Shown: in pieces, positions 9,251 to 18,102 of the stretch
Layout of the letters: every line of letters begins with the position of its first letter
Position numbering within the stretch: position 1 is the stretch's first letter
Source of the DNA: a beta proteobacterium KB13
GTDB taxonomy: Bacteria > Pseudomonadota > Gammaproteobacteria > Burkholderiales > Methylophilaceae
DNA length: 64,000 bases
Assembly (NCBI GenBank): GCA_000156155.1
Contig: DS995299.1
Span: forward strand, 521,827-585,826
Direction: 5' to 3'
Made by a program: the position numbers and the translations under genes
Notes under the pieces: model-generated
The model's database searches: none
Told to the model about the DNA's origin: nothing
What the model saw: the letters and a program-made list of their open reading frames with translations, nothing else

Positions 9251-10289
9251 GACTAATACTGATTTTAATAAAAAACTCATCATACCTGCAACTTTTTTTG
9301 GGTCAAGGCTAGATGCCGTTTTATCTAACTTAGTGCCTGAATTTTCGAGATCAAAAATTCAATCCATGATAAAAAATGATCTCATTTTTCTAAATGGTTC
9401 GCATGTTTCACAAAATTACAAGGTTGTTGGCGGTGAAGAAATTGTTATCAATGGTGTAATTGAGGATGAAATAGACGTAATTGCTGAAAATATTTCATTG
9501 GATATTGTCTATGAAGATGATGATATTTTAGTTTTGAATAAACCCTACAACCTTGTAGTTCATCCTGGTTCAGGAAATGCTAACGGAACCTTACTCAATG
9601 GTTTGCTTTATTACAACAAAGATCTTGAAAAGCTTCCCAGAGGAGGCATTGTGCATAGACTGGATAAAGATACAACCGGATTGATGGTGGTTGCAAAAAA
9701 TGAGGAATCACAAAATAACTTGATTAGTCAATTACAAAGCAAAAGTGTCTACAGAGAATATAGAGCGATTGTGTGGGGTCAAATTTGGCAAAACAAGGTT
9801 ATTCAAAAGCCAATTGGCAGACATCCAAGACAAAGAACAAAAATGGCTGTTACCAAGGTTAATGGTAAAGATGCAGAAACTAAGTTAGAAATACTTGAAA
9901 GGTTTAATTACCATACATATGTGAGATGTCTTTTAAAAACTGGAAGAACTCATCAAATCCGTGTCCATATGTTAGATAATAATTCCCCAATAGTTGGAGA
10001 CAAGGATTATGGATTAAAGAAAATAATTCCGACCAAAAATATGGAGATGGATCTGCTTAAATCAATAAAAAATTTTGATAGACAGGCTCTTCATGCCATA
10101 GCACTTGGCTTGATTCATCCTAAGACCAATAAGGAAATGAAGTGGACCATTGATCTCCCTGAGGATATGAAGGAGCTTTTATCTGTGATAAGGAAAGATT
10201 CAGTTGAAAATGATTTTGGGTCTCCAGATCAATTCCTTCAACAGGGTTTCCATTTAAATGATGATTTAACATATGATGAAGAAGAGTAA
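9249..10289 (+). CDS. rluD: 23S rRNA pseudouridine(1911/1915/1917) synthase RluD
   Basis: Pseudouridine synthase acting on helix 69 of 23S rRNA. An N-terminal S4 RNA-binding domain (about residues 14-75, SRLDAVLSNL...SRSKIQSMI) precedes the catalytic RluA-type domain with HRLDKDTTGLMV and its catalytic aspartate. The H-x-I-R-V-H motif (THQIRVH) follows. The start at 9249 gives a normal 346-residue protein; the open frame extends upstream to 9162 but those residues do not resemble the family. Its start codon overlaps that of bamD. pgeF overlaps its 3' end by 17 bases, as in the common rluD-yfiH operon. Confidence 0.95.
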   Translation: MTNTDFNKKLIIPATFFGSRLDAVLSNLVPEFSRSKIQSMIKNDLIFLNGSHVSQNYKVVGGEEIVINGVIEDEIDVIAENISLDIVYEDDDILVLNKPYNLVVHPGSGNANGTLLNGLLYYNKDLEKLPRGGIVHRLDKDTTGLMVVAKNEESQNNLISQLQSKSVYREYRAIVWGQIWQNKVIQKPIGRHPRQRTKMAVTKVNGKDAETKLEILERFNYHTYVRCLLKTGRTHQIRVHMLDNNSPIVGDKDYGLKKIIPTKNMEMDLLKSIKNFDRQALHAIALGLIHPKTNKEMKWTIDLPEDMKELLSVIRKDSVENDFGSPDQFLQQGFHLNDDLTYDEEE

Positions 10290-10965
10290 AATTGAAGTTG
10301 ACTGGACGGTACCTGATTTTGTAAAAGCTTTTCAATCTGATGCTAGTTTAAAATTTTTGAATAATTTTGTCGATGAGCAACCTAAGGATTTATTTGGAAT
10401 CACTAACAGAAAATTTTCCTTAGTTAATCAGATTCACTCAAACAAAGTTATACAGATTTATAAAAATGATCACCATTTTACTTGTGATGGTGTTTTTACT
10501 TATGAGCCCAATGTTATTGTTGCTGTTAAAACGGCTGACTGTATACCTGTATTGCTTTCAAACAAACAAGGGTCTTTTGTTGCTGCAATTCATTGTGGCT
10601 GGAGGGGTCTTTCAGCAGGCATTATCCATGAGACACTAAAAAAAATAAAAACAAATTCTGATGATGTCATAGCGTGGATAGGGCCAGGTATTTCGCAACA
10701 ATACTTTGAGACTGATCGGGACGTATTTGACTTTTTTAATAAAAAATATAATTTTCTTACAAAACATTTCATTTATAAAAATAATAAATTTTATACGGAC
10801 TTAGTTGGAATTACAGCTTCATTATTGAAATATCATGGTGTTCAAAAAATATTTGGTAATTCAATAAGTCAAAATTATTGTACTTTTAGCGATGGTTTTT
10901 TATTTTCACATCGTCAAAATAAAACTCCATTCAGATTGATTTCAATGGCGTGGATTAATGCTTAA
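10273..10965 (+). CDS. pgeF: Peptidoglycan editing factor PgeF / YfiH-family protein
   Basis: Member of the YfiH (DUF152, CNF1-like) family, described both as a peptidoglycan editing factor and as a purine nucleoside phosphorylase/laccase-like enzyme. The metal/catalytic signature is intact: HSNKV, KTADCIPVLL and HCGWRG. The 230-residue length is typical. Two consecutive ATGs (10,273 and 10,276) are possible starts; both lie inside the rluD 3' end, so translation is probably coupled. The rluD-yfiH pairing is conserved in proteobacteria. Confidence 0.9.
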   Translation: MMKKSKIEVDWTVPDFVKAFQSDASLKFLNNFVDEQPKDLFGITNRKFSLVNQIHSNKVIQIYKNDHHFTCDGVFTYEPNVIVAVKTADCIPVLLSNKQGSFVAAIHCGWRGLSAGIIHETLKKIKTNSDDVIAWIGPGISQQYFETDRDVFDFFNKKYNFLTKHFIYKNNKFYTDLVGITASLLKYHGVQKIFGNSISQNYCTFSDGFLFSHRQNKTPFRLISMAWINA

Positions 10966-10983
10966 TTCTTTAGATTAATAACG

Positions 10984-10989
10984 TATAAT
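10984..10989 (+). promoter_or_regulatory. Candidate -10 element of the ZIP transporter gene
   Basis: A perfect TATAAT lies in the 31-base gap between pgeF and the ZIP gene. Only seven bases (CCACCTA) separate it from the ATG at 10,997, so a transcript starting at normal distance would be leaderless or nearly so. No good -35 is seen at 17 bases upstream. Confidence 0.45.
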
Positions 10990-10996
10990 CCACCTA

Positions 10997-11755
10997 ATGA
11001 ATTTATTGATTATTATTGTAGTTTGTTTTTTTGGCTCTCTTTTGAGCCTCACGCTTGCTTTCTTATTCAGCAAATTAAAAATGGTCAATTATGCAGACTA
11101 TTTTGTGAGTTTTGCAGTTGGTACCTTGCTTGGTGCTGCTTTCTTAGAGATCATTCCGCACGCTTATGAACTTTCCAGAGACTTGCATCAAATTTCATTA
11201 ATTGTTTTGGTTGGTATTCTCGTTTTTTTTATTTTAGAAAAATTATTGGTTTGGAGACACTGCCATGGATCTCATTGTGAGAACCATTCGCCTGTAGTGA
11301 ACCATGACGTAAAAAAAGGGAGCATCTTGATCATTGGTGATTGCTTTCATAATTTTATTGACGGTATATTGATTGCTAGCGCATTTATTGTCGATATAAA
11401 TCTTGGCCTAATTACTGCATTAGCTATTATCGTGCATGAAATTCCTCAAGAAATTAGTAATTTTTCAATACTAATTAACTCAGGCTATAGTTTGTCAAGA
11501 ACACTCCTGATGAATGTTATTACCGGTTTTGCAATGATCATAGGAGCTATCCTTGCATACTTTGTTCTAAATGATCTTGAATTCCTCATCCCAATGATTT
11601 TATCTTTTGCCGCTTCAAGCATGATTTATGTTGCTATATCAGATCTTATTCCATCGCTACATAAAAAAGTTGAAATTAAACAAACGTTTCAACAAACTTT
11701 TTCTATTTTTCTTGGCGTTTTAATTATTTATTTCCTTCATTCACTTATTCACTAA
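10997..11755 (+). CDS. ZIP-family divalent metal transporter
   Basis: Inner-membrane importer of zinc, iron or manganese, by family. The 252-residue protein has about eight hydrophobic segments. The metal-path motifs are HNFIDG in TM4 and HEIPQE in TM5 (the family usually has HEIPHE, so the second histidine is glutamine here). A cytoplasmic loop rich in His/Cys (RHCHGSHCENH, about residues 89-99) could bind metal. It begins a new unit after pgeF and is followed by rimO after 2 bases. Zinc is the most common substrate, but specificity cannot be read from the sequence. Confidence 0.9.
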   Translation: MNLLIIIVVCFFGSLLSLTLAFLFSKLKMVNYADYFVSFAVGTLLGAAFLEIIPHAYELSRDLHQISLIVLVGILVFFILEKLLVWRHCHGSHCENHSPVVNHDVKKGSILIIGDCFHNFIDGILIASAFIVDINLGLITALAIIVHEIPQEISNFSILINSGYSLSRTLLMNVITGFAMIIGAILAYFVLNDLEFLIPMILSFAASSMIYVAISDLIPSLHKKVEIKQTFQQTFSIFLGVLIIYFLHSLIH

Positions 11756-11757
11756 GT

Positions 11758-13083
11758 ATGTCATCAGTTAAGATACCTAAGATTGGTTTTATTTCTCTTG
11801 GCTGCCCCAAGGCAGGTTCTGATACAGAAAAAATAATGACGAGGGTAAAAACTCAGGGGTATGAAATTTCATCCTCATACGATAAATCAGATGTTGTGGT
11901 GGTCAATACCTGTGGTTTTATTGACTCTGCAATTGAAGAATCTCTCAATACCATTGATGAAGCTTTAAAAAGTAATGGTAATGTCATAGTGACTGGTTGT
12001 TTAGGAGAGAAGAGGGGTATTATTGAGGAAAGATTTAAAAATTTAATCGCCATCACCGGTTCTGAAGCAGATAAAGAAGTCGTTGATATTATTAATAAAG
12101 TTGCTCCTAAACCACATGACTCTTTTATTGATTTAATACCAAAGTCTGGCTTAAGACTGACTCCCTCTCACTATGCTTATATTAAGATATCGGAAGGCTG
12201 TAACCACAAATGCTCATTCTGCATTATTCCTTCAATGAGAGGGAAGCTAGCCAGTCGAACTCCTGAAGATATTCTAAGTGAAGCGCAAAATCTGGTTGAT
12301 TCTGGAGTGACAGAATTAATCATCATCTCGCAAGACACAAGTGCTTATGGCGTAGATTTTAAGGTGAAGCAATCCTTTTGGGATGGTAAGCCGGTCAAAC
12401 GAGATTTATATCATTTAGCTAAAGAACTGAAAAAGTTTGGTATATGGGTTCGCTTCCATTACATCTATCCATACCCACATATAGATCATATGATTGAGTT
12501 GATGGATGAGGAGACAATTCTTCCATATTTAGACGTTCCATTTCAACATGCAAGTCCAAAAATCCTAAAATCAATGAAGCGACCAGCTGATGCTGAAGAT
12601 AACTTAAAACGAATTCAGGCTTGGCGACAAATTAATCCAAATATTGCTTTAAGAAGTACATTTATTGTCGGTTATCCTGGAGAAACAGATCATGATTTTG
12701 AACAGTTAATAGACTTTATAAAAGAGGCAAACTTGGATCACGTAGGTTGTTTTGAGTATTCAAATGTCGAGGGAGCAACCGCAAAATTAATGTCTGATCA
12801 AATTCCTGACATTGTAAAAAAAGAAAGATATAACCGCTTAATGGAAACACAAAAGACACTAAGCGAGCAGAAACTAAAATCACTAATTGGGTCGATTCAA
12901 CATGTTGTGGTTGATGAAGTAACTAATGATTTTGCATTAGCCAGAAGTTTCCGCTCCGCTCCGGATGTAGACGGGGTGGTTTATTTAAAAGACCCTGAGG
13001 GTTTGATGGCGGGTGATAGACTTGATGTTAAAATTACTGGAAATGACTCATATAACTTATTTGCTGGACCATTAGATGATTAA
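11758..13083 (+). CDS. rimO: Ribosomal protein S12 methylthiotransferase RimO
   Basis: Radical-SAM methylthiotransferase that modifies the conserved aspartate of ribosomal protein S12. The N-terminal UPF0004 domain has its three cluster cysteines (SLGCPKAGSD, VNTCGF, GCLGEK). The radical-SAM motif CNHKCSFC lies at about residues 146-153, and a C-terminal TRAM domain closes the 441-residue protein. SLGCPK distinguishes it from MiaB. It overlaps gltX by 8 bases. Confidence 0.96.
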   Translation: MSSVKIPKIGFISLGCPKAGSDTEKIMTRVKTQGYEISSSYDKSDVVVVNTCGFIDSAIEESLNTIDEALKSNGNVIVTGCLGEKRGIIEERFKNLIAITGSEADKEVVDIINKVAPKPHDSFIDLIPKSGLRLTPSHYAYIKISEGCNHKCSFCIIPSMRGKLASRTPEDILSEAQNLVDSGVTELIIISQDTSAYGVDFKVKQSFWDGKPVKRDLYHLAKELKKFGIWVRFHYIYPYPHIDHMIELMDEETILPYLDVPFQHASPKILKSMKRPADAEDNLKRIQAWRQINPNIALRSTFIVGYPGETDHDFEQLIDFIKEANLDHVGCFEYSNVEGATAKLMSDQIPDIVKKERYNRLMETQKTLSEQKLKSLIGSIQHVVVDEVTNDFALARSFRSAPDVDGVVYLKDPEGLMAGDRLDVKITGNDSYNLFAGPLDD

Positions 13084-14458
13084 AACACGATTCGCGCCCA
13101 GTCCGACTGGGTATCTTCATATCGGCGGAATACGTACCGCAATTTTCAATTATGCATTCGCTAAAAAACATAACGGTAAATTTTTTCTAAGAATTGAAGA
13201 TACTGATATTGAGAGATCCACTCAGGAGGCTGTTGATAAGATTCTTGAAGGGATGTCATGGCTTAATTTGAATCATGATGGTGACATTGTTTATCAGGCA
13301 AAAAATTTTAATCGTCACAAAGAGATTATTGCTCAGTTGTTACAGCATGGTCACGCATATGAATGTTACTCCAGTAAAGAAGATCTTGAGCAAATGCGAC
13401 AGGATTGTGAAAAAAAAGGAATTAAGCCAAAATATGACGGCACTTGGAGACCGGAGGAAGGAAAGACATTGCCGCCAGTTCCAGAGGGAGTGACTCCAGT
13501 TATCCGTCTTAAAAACCCACTAGATGGAAATGTCACCTGGGAAGATCAAGTCAAAGGACAAATATCTGTATGCAATGAGGAGTTGGATGATCTAATTCTG
13601 CAAAGATCTGATGGTTCACCAACGTATAACTTAAGTGTGGTTGTGGATGATGCTGATATGGGTATTACTCATGTTATCCGAGGAAATGATCACATCAATA
13701 ATACCCCCCGCCAAATCAATATATATAAAGCCTGTGGTTTTGATATCCCGTCATTTGCTCATTTATCAATGATCCACGGAGAAGATGGACAAAAGTTATC
13801 TAAGCGACATGGAGCTGCAAGTGTGACTGAATATCGTGAGCTTGGCTATCTTCCGGAGGCGGTCAATAATTATCTTGCTAGGTTAGGGTGGAGTCATGGC
13901 GATGCTGAAATTTTCTCTCTCGATGAATTATGTGAGTTATTTTCTCTAAAAAGCATTACATCATCACCATCACAGTTTGATATCAAAAAACTTCAGTGGC
14001 TCAATAATCATTACCTAAAACAAAAGAATTTTGAAGAGATTGAGGTGTTACTAACCCCCCAATTTGCTAAAAGATTTTCTGATCGTAAACAATTGCTAGG
14101 TATTTTCGATCTTTATAAAGATCGTTGTAATTCACTGCGAGATTTTGAAGTAAATGCGGAGATGGTCTTAACAAAACCTGAAAATATTTCACATGAATTG
14201 ATAGAAAAATATATCTCTGATATTTCAATAAATCGCTTACAAAATTTAAGAGATTTGTTTAATGCGTCTGACTTTACTTCTGAATCGATAGAAACTATTT
14301 TAAAAGCCTATGTCAAAACAGAACAAATTAAGTTTCCTGAGGTTGCTATGCCTTTGAGGGTGGTGTTATTAGGAACCGACCAGTCGCCTTCAGTTGGGCA
14401 AATTATTGCCTTATTAGGCAAAGACGATTTTAATAATAGATTAAGTGAGCAAATATAA
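13076..14458 (+). CDS. gltX: Glutamyl-tRNA synthetase
   Basis: Class I synthetase charging tRNA-Glu. The HIGH-type motif is in FAPSPTGYLHIGG near the N-terminus and the KMSKS-type motif is KLSKRHG. The 460-residue length matches bacterial GluRS. The start at 13,076 overlaps rimO by 8 bases and puts the conserved RFAPSPTG at residues 5-12, so it is secure. It is immediately followed by hfq (TAAATG). Confidence 0.96.
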   Translation: MIKTRFAPSPTGYLHIGGIRTAIFNYAFAKKHNGKFFLRIEDTDIERSTQEAVDKILEGMSWLNLNHDGDIVYQAKNFNRHKEIIAQLLQHGHAYECYSSKEDLEQMRQDCEKKGIKPKYDGTWRPEEGKTLPPVPEGVTPVIRLKNPLDGNVTWEDQVKGQISVCNEELDDLILQRSDGSPTYNLSVVVDDADMGITHVIRGNDHINNTPRQINIYKACGFDIPSFAHLSMIHGEDGQKLSKRHGAASVTEYRELGYLPEAVNNYLARLGWSHGDAEIFSLDELCELFSLKSITSSPSQFDIKKLQWLNNHYLKQKNFEEIEVLLTPQFAKRFSDRKQLLGIFDLYKDRCNSLRDFEVNAEMVLTKPENISHELIEKYISDISINRLQNLRDLFNASDFTSESIETILKAYVKTEQIKFPEVAMPLRVVLLGTDQSPSVGQIIALLGKDDFNNRLSEQI

Positions 14459-14656
14459 ATGGCTAAAAAAATAAGCGCTGATTTTTTTGAAACCTTGGTA
14501 AGTAATTCTGTCACTGTGTCAGTTTATCTTATGAACGGTATTAAGCTTCAAGGTCTGATTGAATCCTTCGACGAGGAGAGTATTATCTTGAAAGGTAACT
14601 CACCACAACTGATCTTTATTCACGCGATTTCATCAATAGTCCCAAATTATAAATAA
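14459..14656 (+). CDS. hfq: Divergent RNA chaperone Hfq
   Basis: Sm-fold RNA chaperone, a ring hexamer pairing small RNAs with mRNAs. The 65-residue protein has the Sm1 core (VSVYLMNGIKLQGLIESFD) and an Sm2 end (HAISSIVP) but no C-terminal tail. Aligned to E. coli Hfq, the rim arginines R16, R17 and R19 are replaced by V, S and S. Proximal-face Q8, Q41, F42 and K56 become S, E, E and I; H57 is kept. Distal-face residues (Y25, I30, K31, L32, Q33) are conserved. Identity is supported by both sequence and position directly before hflX/hflK/hflC. The ATG follows the gltX stop without a gap. Confidence 0.92.
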   Translation: MAKKISADFFETLVSNSVTVSVYLMNGIKLQGLIESFDEESIILKGNSPQLIFIHAISSIVPNYK

Positions 14657-14661
14657 GTTTT

Positions 14662-15798
14662 TTGACTTCTAATAATACAATCATCCCTAAAGATAAGTGT
14701 CTTATAATTAATACTCACGATGGTTATGGTCGCAAGGAATACGATCATCATGAAATTAAAGAACTGGTTAAAACTGCTGGTTTTGATATTGTTGAGTCGT
14801 TAGATATTAAAATTGTTACTCCCAATCCAAGCTTTTATATTGGTAAAGGGAAGGTGGATGAAATAAAACAATTAAAAAACGTATTCAGTTTTGAATTTTT
14901 AATTATCAATGAAGACATCACACCTGCGCAAGAGAAAAAACTATCGGATGCCCTGAAGGTAACAATTATTGATAGAACTAACTTAATCTTGAATATATTC
15001 TCACAAAGAGCAAAAAGCCATGAAGGTAAGCTTCAGGTAGAGCTTGCGCAACTTGAATATCTATCTACAAGACTCGTGCGAGGATGGACTCACCTTGAGC
15101 GACAAAAGGGTGGTATTGGTGTCAGGGGAGGGCCTGGCGAAAAACAAATAGAACTTGACCGAAGGATGTTAAGAGTCCGAGTCAAGCAACTTAAAGAGCG
15201 ATTAAAAAAATTAACCAAGCAAAGAGATATGCAGCGACAGCGCAGAAGAAAAAGTGGTGTCTTTACCGTTGCTATTGTAGGTTATACCAATGCAGGCAAG
15301 TCCACTTTATTTAATGAACTCACTAAACAAAAAATCTATGCTGCAGATCAATTATTTGCTACCTTAGATACAACTTCAAGGAAATTATTTATTCCTCCAT
15401 CAACTTCGCTTGTAATTTCAGACACAGTTGGTTTTATAAAAAACTTACCAACCAATCTGATTGAATCCTTTAAGTCGACTCTTGAAGAATCAACTAGCGC
15501 AGACTTGTTATTACATGTGGTTGATTCAACCAATGAAGAAAAAAAGGAACATATTGATCAAGTAAATCGAATTTTAAAGGAAATACATGCAGATCAGGTG
15601 GATCAAATACTTATTCTTAATCAGATAGACAAAAATAACTCTTTGCCACAAAAAGATATAGATGAGTATGGTAGAATTAAACGCATTGAATTATCAGCAA
15701 AAACTGGCCAAGGAATTGAATTTTTAAAGGAAGCATTGGTCGGAAGAGCATCAGCTTTCAACAATCAAGAAATTATTAATTATGACGAAAACTTCTAG
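14662..15798 (+). CDS. hflX: Ribosome-splitting GTPase HflX
   Basis: GTPase that binds the 50S subunit and rescues stalled or heat-damaged ribosomes. The N-terminal HflX domain (FYIGKGKVDEI) is followed by a coiled linker, the glycine-rich IGVRGGPGEKQIE, and the G domain (GYTNAGKST, DTVGFIKNLP, NQIDK). The start is TTG at 14,662, five bases after the hfq stop. No ATG occurs before the conserved domain, and this start gives a normal 378-residue length. No Shine-Dalgarno is visible, so coupling to hfq translation is likely. Confidence 0.95.
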   Translation: MTSNNTIIPKDKCLIINTHDGYGRKEYDHHEIKELVKTAGFDIVESLDIKIVTPNPSFYIGKGKVDEIKQLKNVFSFEFLIINEDITPAQEKKLSDALKVTIIDRTNLILNIFSQRAKSHEGKLQVELAQLEYLSTRLVRGWTHLERQKGGIGVRGGPGEKQIELDRRMLRVRVKQLKERLKKLTKQRDMQRQRRRKSGVFTVAIVGYTNAGKSTLFNELTKQKIYAADQLFATLDTTSRKLFIPPSTSLVISDTVGFIKNLPTNLIESFKSTLEESTSADLLLHVVDSTNEEKKEHIDQVNRILKEIHADQVDQILILNQIDKNNSLPQKDIDEYGRIKRIELSAKTGQGIEFLKEALVGRASAFNNQEIINYDENF

Positions 15799-17029
15799 TA
15801 ATATGTTTAAAAAACTTGGTATTTTTTCAAAACAAGACGGACCTCCTGACCTTGACGAAGTCTTAAAAGACCTGGGTAAAAAAATCGATAATATCTTCAA
15901 AAGAAAGCCTCGCATTGTCGCTGATAATAATGGAGGCGGATCAAACAATGGTGGTAATAAGCAAAATTTAAATGGGGGAGACATTCCTTTACTACCAATT
16001 TTATTGATTGTTTTTTTAATTTGGCTGTTAACTGGTTTTTACATTGTTGATCAGGGCTCAAGGGGGGTTGTTCTAAGATTTGGTGAACACATTGACGTTA
16101 CGCAACCTGGTCCTCGCTGGCACCTTCCATACCCAATCGAGACAGTAGAAATTGTAAATCAGGAGCAGGTAAGAACAATTGAGGTTGGTTATAGATCATC
16201 GAATGATCTTGCAGCTAATTCACAAGAGCTTAGAGAGTCTTTAATGCTTACTGGCGATGAAAATATTGTGGACTTGCAGTTTGCTGTTCAATACAACTTA
16301 AAGTCTGTCGAAGACTTTATTTTTAATAATCGCGCTGCGGAAACATCAGTAAGAGCAGCATCTGAGACTGCAATCAGAGAGGTGGTTGGTAAAAGTGAAA
16401 TGGATTTTGTGCTGTACGAGGGACGTGAAGAAGTTGCTATAAGAACAAAAGAATTGATGCAGCAAATATTAGATCGATACTCTACTGGTATAAACATAAC
16501 CAGTGTCACAATGCAGAACGCACAGCCACCAGAACAAGTTCAGGCTGCCTTTGATGATGCTGTGAAGGCAAAACAGGATTTAGAAAGACAAAAAAACGAG
16601 GGTCAAGCTTATGCTAACGATGTGGTTCCTAAAGCAAAAGGAACTGCAGCAAGACTCTTGGCGGAAGCCAATGCTTATAAAGTGTCTATTGAAAATGAGG
16701 CATTAGGTAACTCAAGTCGATTTGAGCAAATCATGAAGGAATACGAAAGGGCGCCTGAAGTGACTAAAAATAGACTTTTTTTAGAGGCTCAAGAAGAGAT
16801 TTTATCTAACGTGACCAAGGTTATTATTGATCAAAAATCCGGTTCGAATAGCTTAATCTATCTTCCTCTTGATCAAATAATGAAAAACAATAATAGATCG
16901 TCAGTAAATTCTGTTTTGAATTCATTACCAAACAATATAGAGCTACCAAAAACTGAGAGTACATCAATTGATGTTACTCAAGAGAGGTCAAGAGACGCAT
17001 TTAGAGCAAGAGAAAGAGAGATGAGATAA
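15782..17029 (+). CDS. hflK: Membrane protease regulator HflK
   Basis: SPFH/prohibitin-family inner-membrane protein that, with HflC, encloses the FtsH protease. The N-terminus carries the HflK motif DGPPDLDEVL, then one transmembrane segment (about residues 77-95), the band-7 domain and a C-terminal helical region. The ATG at 15,782 overlaps hflX by 17 bases; an alternative ATG at 15,803 would remove seven residues and leave a 4-base gap. Its stop overlaps the hflC start by one base (TAATG). Confidence 0.95.
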   Translation: MTKTSSNMFKKLGIFSKQDGPPDLDEVLKDLGKKIDNIFKRKPRIVADNNGGGSNNGGNKQNLNGGDIPLLPILLIVFLIWLLTGFYIVDQGSRGVVLRFGEHIDVTQPGPRWHLPYPIETVEIVNQEQVRTIEVGYRSSNDLAANSQELRESLMLTGDENIVDLQFAVQYNLKSVEDFIFNNRAAETSVRAASETAIREVVGKSEMDFVLYEGREEVAIRTKELMQQILDRYSTGINITSVTMQNAQPPEQVQAAFDDAVKAKQDLERQKNEGQAYANDVVPKAKGTAARLLAEANAYKVSIENEALGNSSRFEQIMKEYERAPEVTKNRLFLEAQEEILSNVTKVIIDQKSGSNSLIYLPLDQIMKNNNRSSVNSVLNSLPNNIELPKTESTSIDVTQERSRDAFRAREREMR

Positions 17030-17904
17030 TGCAAAAAACAACAAGAGTTTTTGTAGCGATTTTAGTTTTCTTAATTTTATTAAGCATGGCTACATACACA
17101 GTGGACCAACGTGAGCATGGGATTGTGTTTCGACTTGGAGAAATAGTTGCTGTTAAAAAAGACCCTGGCCTGTATTTTAAAGTTCCACTAGTAGACAATG
17201 TACGACATTTTGATAATCGTATCTTAACTTATGATTCATCAACTCCAGATCGCTTTATTACCAGCGAGAAGAAGAACGTGCTAGTGGATTCATTTATCAA
17301 ATGGAGAATCATTGACCCTGCAAAATACTATGTATCCGTTAATGGCGATGAAAGACAAGCTGAAAGACGTTTAACCCAGACCGTTAATGATGGCTTAAGA
17401 GCAGAATTCGGTAAAAGAACGATTCAGGAAGTTGTGTCAGGTGAGCGTTCTGAAATCATGGATATTATTAAAGAAAGAGCAGACCGTGAATCTAATAATA
17501 TTGGAATACAAATCTTAGACGTTAGACTCAGACGGGTCGATCTTCCGAAAGAGGTCAGTGACTCAGTGTATCAGAGAATGGAAGCTGAGCGAAAATCAGT
17601 GGCAAACGAACTAAGATCTGAAGGTTTTGCTGAATCTGAAAAAATTAAGGCAAATGCGGAAAAAGAGAAAGAAATTATCATTACTGATGCATACCGAGAA
17701 GCTCAAAAACTCAAAGGTGAGGGTGATGCTAAGGCTGCGAGGATTTATTCAAATGTTTTCAATAAGAACAAAGAGTTTTATGATTTCTACAGAAGTATTG
17801 AGGCTTACAGAAACAGTGTAAACAGTAAGGACGATATTCTAGTGTTAGATCCAAACACTGAATTTTTTAAATACTTACAACCAAAAAAGAATAGTACTAA
17901 ATAA
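17029..17904 (+). CDS. hflC: Membrane protease regulator HflC
   Basis: SPFH-family partner of HflK in the FtsH-regulating membrane complex. One N-terminal transmembrane segment (about residues 6-22) precedes YTVDQREHGIVFRLGE, the usual HflC opening of the band-7 domain, and a charged helical C-terminal half. Length 291 is normal. The start overlaps the hflK stop by one base, and the stop abuts the TTG start of the DUF2065 gene. Confidence 0.96.
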   Translation: MQKTTRVFVAILVFLILLSMATYTVDQREHGIVFRLGEIVAVKKDPGLYFKVPLVDNVRHFDNRILTYDSSTPDRFITSEKKNVLVDSFIKWRIIDPAKYYVSVNGDERQAERRLTQTVNDGLRAEFGKRTIQEVVSGERSEIMDIIKERADRESNNIGIQILDVRLRRVDLPKEVSDSVYQRMEAERKSVANELRSEGFAESEKIKANAEKEKEIIITDAYREAQKLKGEGDAKAARIYSNVFNKNKEFYDFYRSIEAYRNSVNSKDDILVLDPNTEFFKYLQPKKNSTK

Positions 17905-18102
17905 TTGGCATTAAACTTATTTGTTCTATTTCTTGGCTCTGTCTTACTTTTTGAAGGCCTCCTTCCTTTAGTTTTTCCAAGATTTTGGCTCAAATTCATT
18001 ACAAGTGTTTCAAAATATAAGCCTGGTCAGCTTAGAATGCTTGGTTTATTTTTAACATTGAGTGGTTTATTATTACTATTATTTGGAATTAGAAACTTAT
18101 GA
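17905..18102 (+). CDS. DUF2065 (YjeT-like) small membrane protein
   Basis: A 65-residue protein made of two hydrophobic helices separated by a basic loop (FPRFWLKFITSVSKYKPGQLR), which is the DUF2065/YjeT pattern. It occupies its usual place between hflC and hisZ/purA. The start is TTG at 17,905, abutting the hflC stop (TAATTG), so it depends on coupled initiation. It overlaps hisZ by 4 bases (ATGA). The function of the family is not known. Confidence 0.87.
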   Translation: MALNLFVLFLGSVLLFEGLLPLVFPRFWLKFITSVSKYKPGQLRMLGLFLTLSGLLLLLFGIRNL

